Positions 56,551-64,000 of a DNA stretch of 64,000 bases are shown in pieces. The stretch lies in NCBI GenBank assembly GCA_051872775.1, contig JBJEEE010000088.1, positions 1 through 64,000 of the forward strand, read 5' to 3'. A program made the position numbers and the translations under genes. The notes under the pieces were generated by a model that was not told where the DNA came from, ran no database searches, and was given only the letters and a program-made list of their open reading frames with translations. Each line of letters begins with the position of its first letter. Position 1 is the first letter of the stretch. Source of the stretch: UMGS75 sp051872775 (GTDB taxonomy: Bacteria; Bacillota_I; Bacilli_A; ML615J-28; CAG-313).

Positions 56551-57806
56551 TTTTTCCCTCCTTTATGTCCTAATACGGCTATTACATTGTTTTTACAATC
56601 ACATAGTAGTAAAATATCTTTTTTAATCATATATGGTAATTTAAGTTTTGTTAGATAATCACTGACTAATGTGTTTTTAATTTTATCTTTTACAACTCTT
56701 GTACGAATTATAATTGGAAGATCTTGTATATTATAACATAAAACATCATTAGTTGTAAAAAAATTACAATTATTTTTACTAATTTCAATTTTTCTACCAT
56801 TAGGTAAATCATATATACCTTCACCGTTTATCGTAATGTTAAAATTTAATGGTTTGATCGATGCCTCAGTAAAAATAATTCTTTTATGTTCTTTTATTAG
56901 TGCAAGTTTTGGTGTTATTTCACTTACAATACTACTTTTCTGCGATTTAATTTTTTTTATAATTTCCTCAATACATTTATGCGATAAATTATATTTTCGA
57001 AGTAGTCTAAATAGAATTTGCTTTTGCATAAAGTCATCTAGGGATAATAAATCATCTATATTAATGGTATGACTTATCTCACCATTAATATTATTTGTGA
57101 CTATTTTATTTTCTATAAAGGAAATTTCATTGTTTTCAATTATATTGTTTGCTGAAAGAAGTGTTTTACTATAGTATGATACTGCTTCATATAAATTGGG
57201 GTTTTCTTCCAATAAAATAGGTACAATTAAATGTCTAATTCGATTTCTAGTATAATCTAAAGTTTGATTAGAATCATCTTCATAATACTTAATATTAGTA
57301 TTATTTGCATATTCTTGAATTCTTAACTTGGGAATATCTAGAAATGGACGATAAATATAATAATTGTGATAATATGTTTTTTTCTCAATTCCTGCATAAC
57401 CTTTAAGTGATGATGATTTTAATAAACGCATTAATATCGTTTCTATATTGTCATCCGCATGATGTGCAAGTAACAAGTATTTGGCATTTTCTGATTTTAC
57501 AACTTCATCAAAAAACTCATATCTTTTTTCGCGGGCAAGTGATTGAAAATTACCAGTATCTATATGATCTAAATGCTTAATATAATACTTTAAATTATTT
57601 TCTTCACAAAATGTTTTAATATATATTTCTTCTTGATCTGATTGTAGTCGTTTTTTATGATTTACGTGGGCAACAACAATATTATCATGTTTACACACTT
57701 GCATAACAAGCGTTAATAATGTCATAGAGTCAACTCCGGTTGAACACGCGACTACTACTTTATAATTCTTTAATTCTTCTTTAACTTCTTTCAAAATGTT
57801 TTTCAT
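56538..57806 (-). CDS. tilS: tRNA(Ile)-lysidine synthase
   Basis: Modifies C34 of tRNA-Ile(CAT) to lysidine, giving AUA decoding. 422 residues. The PP-loop is STGVDS (commonly SGGxDS, one substitution), AHVNHKKR and the LxREKRYEFF segment follow. AAAGGATT lies about 10 nt before the ATG. The stop overlaps the ftsH start by 13 bp. In Bacillus hprT lies between tilS and ftsH; here it is absent. Confidence 0.93.
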   Translation of the reverse strand: MKNILKEVKEELKNYKVVVACSTGVDSMTLLTLVMQVCKHDNIVVAHVNHKKRLQSDQEEIYIKTFCEENNLKYYIKHLDHIDTGNFQSLAREKRYEFFDEVVKSENAKYLLLAHHADDNIETILMRLLKSSSLKGYAGIEKKTYYHNYYIYRPFLDIPKLRIQEYANNTNIKYYEDDSNQTLDYTRNRIRHLIVPILLEENPNLYEAVSYYSKTLLSANNIIENNEISFIENKIVTNNINGEISHTINIDDLLSLDDFMQKQILFRLLRKYNLSHKCIEEIIKKIKSQKSSIVSEITPKLALIKEHKRIIFTEASIKPLNFNITINGEGIYDLPNGRKIEISKNNCNFFTTNDVLCYNIQDLPIIIRTRVVKDKIKNTLVSDYLTKLKLPYMIKKDILLLCDCKNNVIAVLGHKGGKKWQM

Positions 57807-57829
57807 AGTACTTAAATCCTTTATTAGAT

Positions 57830-57858
57830 ATTATACTATAAAGTTAAACTTTTGTAAA
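57830..57858 (-). promoter_or_regulatory. Sigma-A promoter of tilS-ftsH-rqcP
   Basis: TTTACA (57853-57858), 17 nt, TATAAT (57830-57835) on the minus strand, about 25 bp before the tilS start. Confidence 0.85.
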
Positions 57859-57888
57859 GAAACTAATTAATTTAAATAAATATAAATT

Positions 57889-57916
57889 AAAATAGGAAAC
57901 ATGTGTTTCCTATTTT
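57889..57916 (-). terminator. Terminator of the ddl operon
   Basis: AAAATAGGAAAC / GTTTCCTATTTT with a loop of 4, then AATTT on the minus strand. The ddl stop codon lies inside its 5' arm. Confidence 0.75.
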
Positions 57917-59049
57917 GTAAGTTTAGTTCCCTTTTGTGATAATACACTTGATTTAAAGGATTTAATATATCTCATTTGTTGATTTTTTGTCACAATCGCG
58001 TTTTTAATTAAGATATCAATTAGTTGAGTAAAACTTATATCTAGTTTATCAAATAAATAAAATGCTAGTGAACCAGGAATTGTATTAATTTCATTTAAAT
58101 ATAGTAAGTTTGTTTGCTCATCATATAAGAAATCAATTCTCACAACTCCGCTTAATCTGAATAATTGATATGCCTTAATACCAACTGTTTTAATCAATTT
58201 TTCTAATTCAGGAGGTAGAATTGCGGGGATAATGCGATTTGATACATCACTCATTTTATCCATATTTTCATATTTATCTTTAAACGATAAAATATCATTT
58301 GTTGGTTTTACTTCTTCAACTAAAGAAGGTATGATGCGATTAATGTCTTTAAGAATAGCAAGATTATATTCTTTATATTTAGTCAATTTCTTTTCAACAA
58401 TAATCTGTTCATCATATTTAAAAGCTTCTTCAATTCCTTTTCGTAGTTCATCTTTGTTATCAGCACACATAATACCTATACTTGAACCCAAACATGAAGG
58501 CTTAACAATAACAGGATAATCTAATCTAGTTTCAATTTCATTACATTTAAGGGTAAAATCATCATCTATACTCATTTTAACAAATGGTAATATTTTTATA
58601 TCCGTTAATGATAACAGTTCTTTTGTATATATTTTATCTTGAAGAATTGCAGAGGCGGATACTGATGCATTTGTATGTACTCCTCCTAGCGTTTCAAGGA
58701 ATCCACTTATTGTTCCATCCTCTACCCCTTCACCATGGACAACTGGAATAAAAACATCTATTGGTGTAGCTTTAGGTCGCGAAAATACTCCTTTGTAATA
58801 TACATTGTTGTTTTCACCAAATAGGGTTACTGTATTACATTTAGAAAAATTACCTGATATATATGTATTGATATCATTTAGCTCATTTCCTACTAGCCAT
58901 TCTTGATCATGATTAATATAAAAAATCGTTACATTATATTTATCCTTATCAATAGCATGATATACTTGTAATCCTGATAATATTGAAATGTCATGTTCGA
59001 CACTTCTACCTCCAATTATTATACCTACATTTAATTTTGTACTTTTCAT
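57910..59049 (-). CDS. ddl: D-alanine-D-alanine ligase
   Basis: Joins two D-alanines for the peptidoglycan stem. 379 residues. EHDISILSG, KPSCLGSSIGI, FKDKYEN and NEINTIPGSL are the ATP-grasp and substrate motifs. The K-Y pair in DKYEN, where D-lactate-using ligases carry F or other residues, supports D-Ala specificity. AAAGGTAG is 7 nt before the ATG. Third gene of an operon with an alpha/beta hydrolase and the membrane-fused MurF-like ligase, starting 4 bp after the ligase stop. This is the next Mur-pathway step before MurF, so co-expression makes sense. Confidence 0.93.
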   Translation of the reverse strand: MKSTKLNVGIIIGGRSVEHDISILSGLQVYHAIDKDKYNVTIFYINHDQEWLVGNELNDINTYISGNFSKCNTVTLFGENNNVYYKGVFSRPKATPIDVFIPVVHGEGVEDGTISGFLETLGGVHTNASVSASAILQDKIYTKELLSLTDIKILPFVKMSIDDDFTLKCNEIETRLDYPVIVKPSCLGSSIGIMCADNKDELRKGIEEAFKYDEQIIVEKKLTKYKEYNLAILKDINRIIPSLVEEVKPTNDILSFKDKYENMDKMSDVSNRIIPAILPPELEKLIKTVGIKAYQLFRLSGVVRIDFLYDEQTNLLYLNEINTIPGSLAFYLFDKLDISFTQLIDILIKNAIVTKNQQMRYIKSFKSSVLSQKGTKLTK

Positions 59050-59053
59050 TTCT

Positions 59054-60592
59054 CTACCTTTCTAAGAAGTTGTCTGGTAAATCATTTTCAATTAAAAGAC
59101 TAACTTCTTCATTATAATTATTTTTAAATGTTTGAAATGCATCATTAAAACTATTAAAAATCTTATATTTTTGATGGTGTTCATTAAATACCTTAACATA
59201 ATAAACAATGACTTTGTTTCTAATAAGATATATATCATCAAACTGACTAATTAGTTTTAGGGCGATTTCTTCATTAATTTCTTTTTCTTTTGTCCCTCCA
59301 TCTACTATACCAGGAGTTATAATTACTTTTTTCGTTCTTATTTCTTTAAATAAATTAATTGCTGAAGAAAATCCTGCAAGATTAGAGTTGTAACTATCAT
59401 CATATATATGTATATTATTTATTTCTTGATATTCAAGACGATGAGGAACTTGTGGTACTGATTTTATTCTATTAATAAATTCTTGATCAGTTATATCAAT
59501 ATTATATTTTTTTAGAGCTTGAATAATTCCATAACAAATCAGTATATTTATTGCATTATGTTCTCCTAGTAGCGGGGTTTCAATTAATAGTTCTTGATTA
59601 TTGTTTACAATGATAAAACTGGTTTTACCACAACTTGTATGTACGTCTTTTATGTAGTAGTTATCACTTGGTTCATACCCTACACCAATAATATCATTAA
59701 TACTTAATATATTTAAATTCTTTAAGTACTTATTACTAGTATTTACTACTAGTGAACTTTCATATGGCTGGTTAGATATTATCTCAAGTTTTGCATTTAA
59801 CACCCCTTCAATTGATTTAAATGTTGATAAATGTTGTGGACCAATCTCTGTAATAACCGATATATTAGGTGGAAATTCTTTAACCATTTGCCTTATTTCC
59901 CCCTTTTTAAAAGCACCCATTTCCATAATAAAAACTTCCGTTGTTGTTTTTAGACTTTCGTTTATTGTTTTTGTTATTCCCATTAAAGTATTATATGATT
60001 TGGGGGTAGCTAGACATATATAGTGATTAGATAAAAGATGATAGAGAATGTTTTTAGTGGTTGTTTTACCATAACTTCCAGTAATCGCTATTTTAACCAT
60101 ATTTTGGTTTTCGTAATACTTCTTAGTTGCTTTTTTTAAATAGTGTTTTTTTATCATTATTTCTATTGGTTCATTAATTATACTACTTGAAAGTAGAATA
60201 AAAGGTAAAAAGAATATCTCAATTATAAATAGAATTAAGTGGACGTTTCGTATTAAAATAAAAGGAATAAGGACTAAAATGATTGTTGTTAATATTAGTC
60301 TGATGATACGAGGTGTATACTTTAATTTTATTATATATTTAGTCGGTTTTATCAGTATAAATATAGTTAAAATCATTATGATTAGTGAGTGATATATATT
60401 ATTAAAAAGAATTAAAATTAAACAAATATAAAGTATATCGGTATATACTTTTTTAAAATAGTATGTTGGTAGTATTTTAACAAACTTTTTATAATCATAA
60501 TGCTCTTGTTGATAAATATTTAAAATATAGTATTCTAAATAGCAAAAAAATACTACTAGACATATTGCTTCAAATACACTAAATAAAATCAT
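59054..60592 (-). CDS. Mur ligase of the MurF type with N-terminal membrane domain
   Basis: 512 residues. About 1-140 are four or five membrane helices instead of the usual UDP-sugar-binding domain. From about 165 the Mur ligase core begins: P-loop ITGSYGKTTTKN, MEMGAFKKGEI, GEHNAINIL and the MurF-type VPHRLEY...DDSYNSN motif. MurF adds D-Ala-D-Ala to the UDP-MurNAc-tripeptide, and ddl lies immediately downstream, supporting this role. A membrane domain on MurF is uncommon; it might tie the step to the lipid carrier stage (MraY/MurG), or the protein may act on another acyl acceptor. Overlaps the hydrolase stop by 4 bp (ATGA). Confidence 0.83.
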   Translation of the reverse strand: MILFSVFEAICLVVFFCYLEYYILNIYQQEHYDYKKFVKILPTYYFKKVYTDILYICLILILFNNIYHSLIIMILTIFILIKPTKYIIKLKYTPRIIRLILTTIILVLIPFILIRNVHLILFIIEIFFLPFILLSSSIINEPIEIMIKKHYLKKATKKYYENQNMVKIAITGSYGKTTTKNILYHLLSNHYICLATPKSYNTLMGITKTINESLKTTTEVFIMEMGAFKKGEIRQMVKEFPPNISVITEIGPQHLSTFKSIEGVLNAKLEIISNQPYESSLVVNTSNKYLKNLNILSINDIIGVGYEPSDNYYIKDVHTSCGKTSFIIVNNNQELLIETPLLGEHNAINILICYGIIQALKKYNIDITDQEFINRIKSVPQVPHRLEYQEINNIHIYDDSYNSNLAGFSSAINLFKEIRTKKVIITPGIVDGGTKEKEINEEIALKLISQFDDIYLIRNKVIVYYVKVFNEHHQKYKIFNSFNDAFQTFKNNYNEEVSLLIENDLPDNFLER

Positions 60593-61344
60593 TTAATCAC
60601 ACCAAGATATTTACCAATCACTATATGGAAGTACTTTTTCTTTTCTAAATATGGAAAGTGACCACAATTTTCAAAAGTCACTAAACCACTATTCTTGATG
60701 GTTTTACTCATATATAAGGCATCTTTATATGGAGTTTCTTTATCATCTTTTCCCCATATGATTAAGGTCTCAACGTTTATTTTTTTTAAATATTTTCGTA
60801 AATCCTCTTTTATTACTTTAGACATTGTCCCTTTCATAATGTTACTAGCATTGATAAAGTCATTACTTCCATTTACTTTTAATAGTTGATTGTATTTGGT
60901 TGCATCTTTTTTAAACTTATAATATTTTTTTAAACATTTGTATCTTATTATACTAACCATTTGTTTTATCGTTTTTCGCTTCTTTATTCCCGCACTATCC
61001 ACTAGTATTAATTTATTGACTAAATCATTATGATTAGAAACATACTTAATTGCAATTCTTCCACCAAAAGAATGTCCGATGATTATTGGTTTTTCAATTT
61101 GAAGTTCTGTTATAAATAGTTCCAAGAATTTTACGTATTGGGTTAAATTGTATGAGTTTTGGGGCTGATCACTTTGACCAAATCCAGGAAGATCAATTGC
61201 GAAAATTGTATAGTTATCACCTAAATAGTCAATTAAATAATCAAATGTATGATAGTTAAGCCCCCATCCATGTAATAATATTAAAGGTCTACCTCTTCCA
61301 TATATTTGATAATTAATTTTCATATTATCATAGTTATATATCAT
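60589..61344 (-). CDS. Alpha/beta hydrolase
   Basis: 251-residue soluble hydrolase with the fold marks LHGWGLN (oxyanion), GHSFGG with the nucleophile Ser, GKDDKETP for the acid, and NCGHFPY for the catalytic His. No signal peptide. First gene of the operon with the MurF-like ligase and ddl. AAGAGTG precedes the ATG by about 8 nt. Its substrate is unknown; the operon suggests a link to cell-wall precursor or lipid metabolism. Confidence 0.88.
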   Translation of the reverse strand: MIYNYDNMKINYQIYGRGRPLILLHGWGLNYHTFDYLIDYLGDNYTIFAIDLPGFGQSDQPQNSYNLTQYVKFLELFITELQIEKPIIIGHSFGGRIAIKYVSNHNDLVNKLILVDSAGIKKRKTIKQMVSIIRYKCLKKYYKFKKDATKYNQLLKVNGSNDFINASNIMKGTMSKVIKEDLRKYLKKINVETLIIWGKDDKETPYKDALYMSKTIKNSGLVTFENCGHFPYLEKKKYFHIVIGKYLGVIK

Positions 61345-61414
61345 TTTATCACTCTTTTCTACTATTACATTTTATTCAATAATTTTGTTTTTAGTCTTTT
61401 TTTTCAAACACAAT

Positions 61415-61452
61415 AAAAAAACTACTAACTATTTCTACAAATAGTTAGTAGT
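61415..61452 (-). terminator. Terminator of the suf operon
   Basis: ACTACTAACTATTT / AAATAGTTAGTAGT stem with a short loop, followed by TTTTTT on the minus strand. Confidence 0.9.
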
Positions 61453-61456
61453 TTTA

Positions 61457-62860
61457 TTATCCGTTAGAACCTTTCATTTCTAACTTAATTAATTGATTTA
61501 ATTCTACAGCATATTCCATTGGCAACTCTTTTGCGAAAGGTTCAATAAATCCCATTACAATCATCTCCGTTGCTTCTTGTTCGGTTAGACCACGGCTCAT
61601 TAAATAGAATAATTGTTCTTCATTTACTTTTGAAACTGTTGCTTCATGTTCAATATATGATGAGTCATTTTCTACAATGTTGGTTGGTATTGTATCACTC
61701 GTTGATTGTTCATCAAGAATGATTGTATCACATTCTACATGTGATTTAGAGTTTTCCGCACTTTTTGCTATTTTAACCATACCACGATAGTTTACTTTAC
61801 CGCCACCACGGCAGATTGATTTAGAGATTATTTGGCTAGTGGTTCCTTTTGCAAGATGAATCATTTTTGCTCCAGTATCTTGTATTTGGCCTTCTCCCGC
61901 AAAAGCGATTGAAACGGTGGTGCCTTTTGCACCTTCTCCTTTTAAGACGCAGGCAGGATATTTCATATTAATATTTGAACCAATATTACCATCAATCCAT
62001 TCCATATGCCCTTTGCTTTCGACAAGAGCACGTTTTGTTACAAGATTGATAATGTTGTTTGACCAGTTTTGAACTGTAGAATATCGACAATAGGCACTAT
62101 TTTTTACATATATTTCTACTACTGCGGCATGAAGTGAATATGCAGAATATTGAGGGGCAGTGCACCCTTCTACATAATGAAGACTAGCTTCATCATCAAC
62201 AATGATTAACGTTCTTTCAAATTGTCCCATTAATTCTGTATTGATTCTAAAATATGATTGAAGTGGTTTTTCTAACTTTACACCTTTAGGAACATAAATA
62301 AATGAACCACCACTCCATACTGCAGTATTTAGGGCAGCAAACATATTATCTGTATAAGGCACTACCTTTGCAAAGTATTCCTTAACAAGTTCTGGATATT
62401 TTTTTACTGCTGTATCGGTATCACAAAATAATACTCCAAGACTTTCTAGTTCTTTTATAGTATTATGATAAACTACTTCAGATTCAAATTGGGTAGATAC
62501 TCCAGCTAAATATTTTTGTTCTGCTTCTTGAATTCCAATTTTATCAAATGTATCTTTAATTGCTTGTGGAACATTATCCCAACTATTCTCTACTCTTTGG
62601 CTTGATTTAATATAATATATATATTCATCGAAATTAATGCTTGATAAATCTGGTCCAAAAGTTGGCCATTTCATTTTCGCAAATTCATGATAAGCTTTAA
62701 GACGAATATTTAACATCCATTCTGGTTCGTTTTTCATTTGTGATATTTTTCTGACTACTTCTTCACTAATACCATGACCAGTATCGTATACATTTTCGAC
62801 ATCAGTTTTGAAGCCAAATTTATAATCACCAACAATATTATTTATATCATTATTATTCAT
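61457..62860 (-). CDS. sufB: Fe-S cluster scaffold protein SufB
   Basis: 467 residues from ATG 62860; builds [Fe-S] clusters on the SufBCD scaffold. Family segments are VPKGVKLEKPLQSYFRIN, LHYVEGCTAPQYSAYSLH and the C-terminal SRGLTEQEATEMIVMGFIEP. The start at 62860 overlaps the sufU stop by 8 bp; the frame stays open for 8 residues upstream, inside sufU. Last gene of the sufS-sufU-sufB run. SufC and SufD are presumably upstream beyond the window. Confidence 0.95.
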   Translation of the reverse strand: MNNNDINNIVGDYKFGFKTDVENVYDTGHGISEEVVRKISQMKNEPEWMLNIRLKAYHEFAKMKWPTFGPDLSSINFDEYIYYIKSSQRVENSWDNVPQAIKDTFDKIGIQEAEQKYLAGVSTQFESEVVYHNTIKELESLGVLFCDTDTAVKKYPELVKEYFAKVVPYTDNMFAALNTAVWSGGSFIYVPKGVKLEKPLQSYFRINTELMGQFERTLIIVDDEASLHYVEGCTAPQYSAYSLHAAVVEIYVKNSAYCRYSTVQNWSNNIINLVTKRALVESKGHMEWIDGNIGSNINMKYPACVLKGEGAKGTTVSIAFAGEGQIQDTGAKMIHLAKGTTSQIISKSICRGGGKVNYRGMVKIAKSAENSKSHVECDTIILDEQSTSDTIPTNIVENDSSYIEHEATVSKVNEEQLFYLMSRGLTEQEATEMIVMGFIEPFAKELPMEYAVELNQLIKLEMKGSNG

Positions 62861-63299
62861 GTTCTTCTTTTTCTCCTTCTTCACCTAAAAGTAGAGCTCC
62901 TGCTGCACGCCAAGAAAGAGTAGCACACTTTACGCGTGGGGGAAAATTGTGAATATTAAGATAAACGATGGCTTCACCTAATCTTTCTTCATCTTTTGGC
63001 ATATTACCTTTAATTAATTCGTAAAAATCATTGATAATGCTTTCTGCTTCTTCTACGGTCTTTCCTTTTAGCGTTTCGCTCATTACGGATGCAGAAGAAC
63101 AACAAATAGCACAACCAGTTCCATCATGTCTAACGTCATCAACAATGCCGTTTTTTACGTTAATTTGAACAGTAACATCATCACCACAAGAGGGATTCTT
63201 TAATCTTAGTGTTTTATATCCTTCAATAAGTCCTTTGTTGCGTGGGAACTTACGATGTTCACTAATTATTTGTCCATATAATTCTGATAAATTATTCAC
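62853..63299 (-). CDS. sufU: Sulfur-transfer protein SufU
   Basis: 148 residues. Zinc ligands C38, D40, C63 and C125 sit where B. subtilis SufU has C41, D43, C66 and C128. SufU takes persulfide sulfur from SufS. It starts with GTG, with AAGGAGTGG 7-8 nt upstream. Four bp after the sufS stop; stop overlaps sufB. Confidence 0.95.
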   Translation of the reverse strand: MNNLSELYGQIISEHRKFPRNKGLIEGYKTLRLKNPSCGDDVTVQINVKNGIVDDVRHDGTGCAICCSSASVMSETLKGKTVEEAESIINDFYELIKGNMPKDEERLGEAIVYLNIHNFPPRVKCATLSWRAAGALLLGEEGEKEEHE

Positions 63300-63302
63300 T
63301 TA

Positions 63303-64000
63303 TTACCACTCCTTAAAATATTCTGAAGCAGATCGTACTGCTTCAACAAACTTTTTGGCGTCTTCTTCGTCATTGTATAAATAAAAACATGCCCTTAAAG
63401 TTCCTACACATTCTAACCATTTCGTTATTAATTGTGCACAGTGATGGCCTGCTCTCATTGCAATATGCAATTGGTCAAAATAAGTAGCTGCATCATGAGG
63501 ATGAACGTTTCTTATATTAAACGCGATTGTGCCTGTTTCAACAGTTGGATTATACACAATTACATTATCTATTTTTAACAATTCATTAACAACGTATCTA
63601 GTTAGTTTCTTTTCATTTTCTTGAATCTTATCATACCCAAAATTTTCTATATATTTTACTGCTTCTTTAAATGCAATTGCCTCCGCAATCGGTGGTGTAC
63701 CTGTTTCAAATTTAAATGGTGCATCTTTATAATGTGATTCAAACAAATCTACATTATCATTCATATCTCCACCAAATTCAATGGGGTTCATTTTTTGAAG
63801 TAAATCATATTTCCCATATAATATTCCAAACCCGGTTGGACCTAACATTTTATGAGCAGAAAAAGCTAAAAAGTCAGCATCTAGTTCTTTTACATCTATC
63901 GCCATATGTGGTACAGCTTGAGCTGCATCAACAACTACAATTGCCTTTACTTCATGAGCTAGTTTTATTATTTCTTTGATTGGGGTTATATAACCCATAA
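63303..64000 (-). CDS. sufS: Cysteine desulfurase SufS (5' end beyond the window)
   Basis: About 232 C-terminal residues. The PLP lysine is in SAHKMLGPTG, and the persulfide cysteine is in RAGHHCAQ, in the position of the group II SufS loop. Sulfur passes to SufU encoded next. The sequence reads through the window edge, so the true start lies past 64000; the ATG near 63998 is internal. Confidence 0.95.
   Translation of the reverse strand, partial: MGYITPIKEIIKLAHEVKAIVVVDAAQAVPHMAIDVKELDADFLAFSAHKMLGPTGFGILYGKYDLLQKMNPIEFGGDMNDNVDLFESHYKDAPFKFETGTPPIAEAIAFKEAVKYIENFGYDKIQENEKKLTRYVVNELLKIDNVIVYNPTVETGTIAFNIRNVHPHDAATYFDQLHIAMRAGHHCAQLITKWLECVGTLRACFYLYNDEEDAKKFVEAVRSASEYFKEW

Noticed and set aside
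57910..59049. Vancomycin-resistance type D-Ala-D-Lac ligase
   Set aside because: The active-site K-Y pair of D-Ala-D-Ala ligases is kept and no vanH or vanX neighbours are seen.

Overview
The window is AT-rich DNA from a cell-walled, low-GC Gram-positive bacterium of the Bacillota (Bacilli/Erysipelotrichia type). This is inferred from gene content: MurA, a MurF-like ligase, D-Ala-D-Ala ligase, SufSUB, the sporulation-family genes yabP and yabQ, CotF-like coat proteins, a CIRCE element, and a tadA-SRP RNA pair as in Bacillus. TGA is used as a stop (yabP, the alpha/beta hydrolase), so the code is the standard bacterial one and not the Mycoplasma code. An uncultured gut lineage is plausible but not shown by the sequence.

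Layout. 0-1.3 kb: SRP RNA, tadA and tdk on the minus strand. 1.4-7.6 kb: an orphan gene, a 1486-residue secreted GHL10-type glycosidase-like protein, two small CotF-like proteins and a divergent TspO-like membrane protein. 7.6-12.3 kb: an operon of an ABC-F ATPase and two aminopeptidases (M29, M18), then rpmE (L31). 12.4-32.5 kb is the striking part: two adjacent genes, each with its own sigma-A-type promoter, encode proteins that begin with a four-helix CvpA-like membrane domain and continue into long arrays of a helical repeat. One is 5630 residues (about 28 repeats of about 185 residues, inferred to lie outside the cell); the other is 992 residues. 32.6-37.2 kb: murA, aspA, an M55 D-aminopeptidase and galU. 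37.4-46.1 kb: a BspA-type leucine-rich-repeat surface protein, a HAAS/DUF4097 membrane protein with a small partner, a decayed two-component system, and an ABC exporter. 46.2-46.4 kb: tRNA-Gln and tRNA-Tyr. 46.5-57.9 kb: yabQ-yabP, lysS, CIRCE-controlled htpG, hslO, an M42 peptidase, maf, rqcP, ftsH and tilS. Many of these are neighbours in the Bacillus yabO-lysS region but appear here in a different order. 57.9-61.3 kb: ddl, a membrane-fused MurF-like ligase and an alpha/beta hydrolase in one operon. 61.4-64 kb: sufB, sufU and the 3' part of sufS.

How it fits together. Cell-envelope functions dominate: precursor synthesis (murA, ddl, MurF-like, galU), surface proteins (GHL10, BspA-LRR, giant CvpA-like repeat proteins) and envelope-associated regulators or transporters (HAAS/DUF4097, ABC exporter, FtsH). 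Four metallopeptidases plus AspA suggest use of peptides and amino acids. Translation and quality control genes (tadA, tilS, lysS, rqcP, rpmE, SRP RNA, HtpG, Hsp33) form the conserved background. The least explained system is the pair of CvpA-headed repeat proteins.
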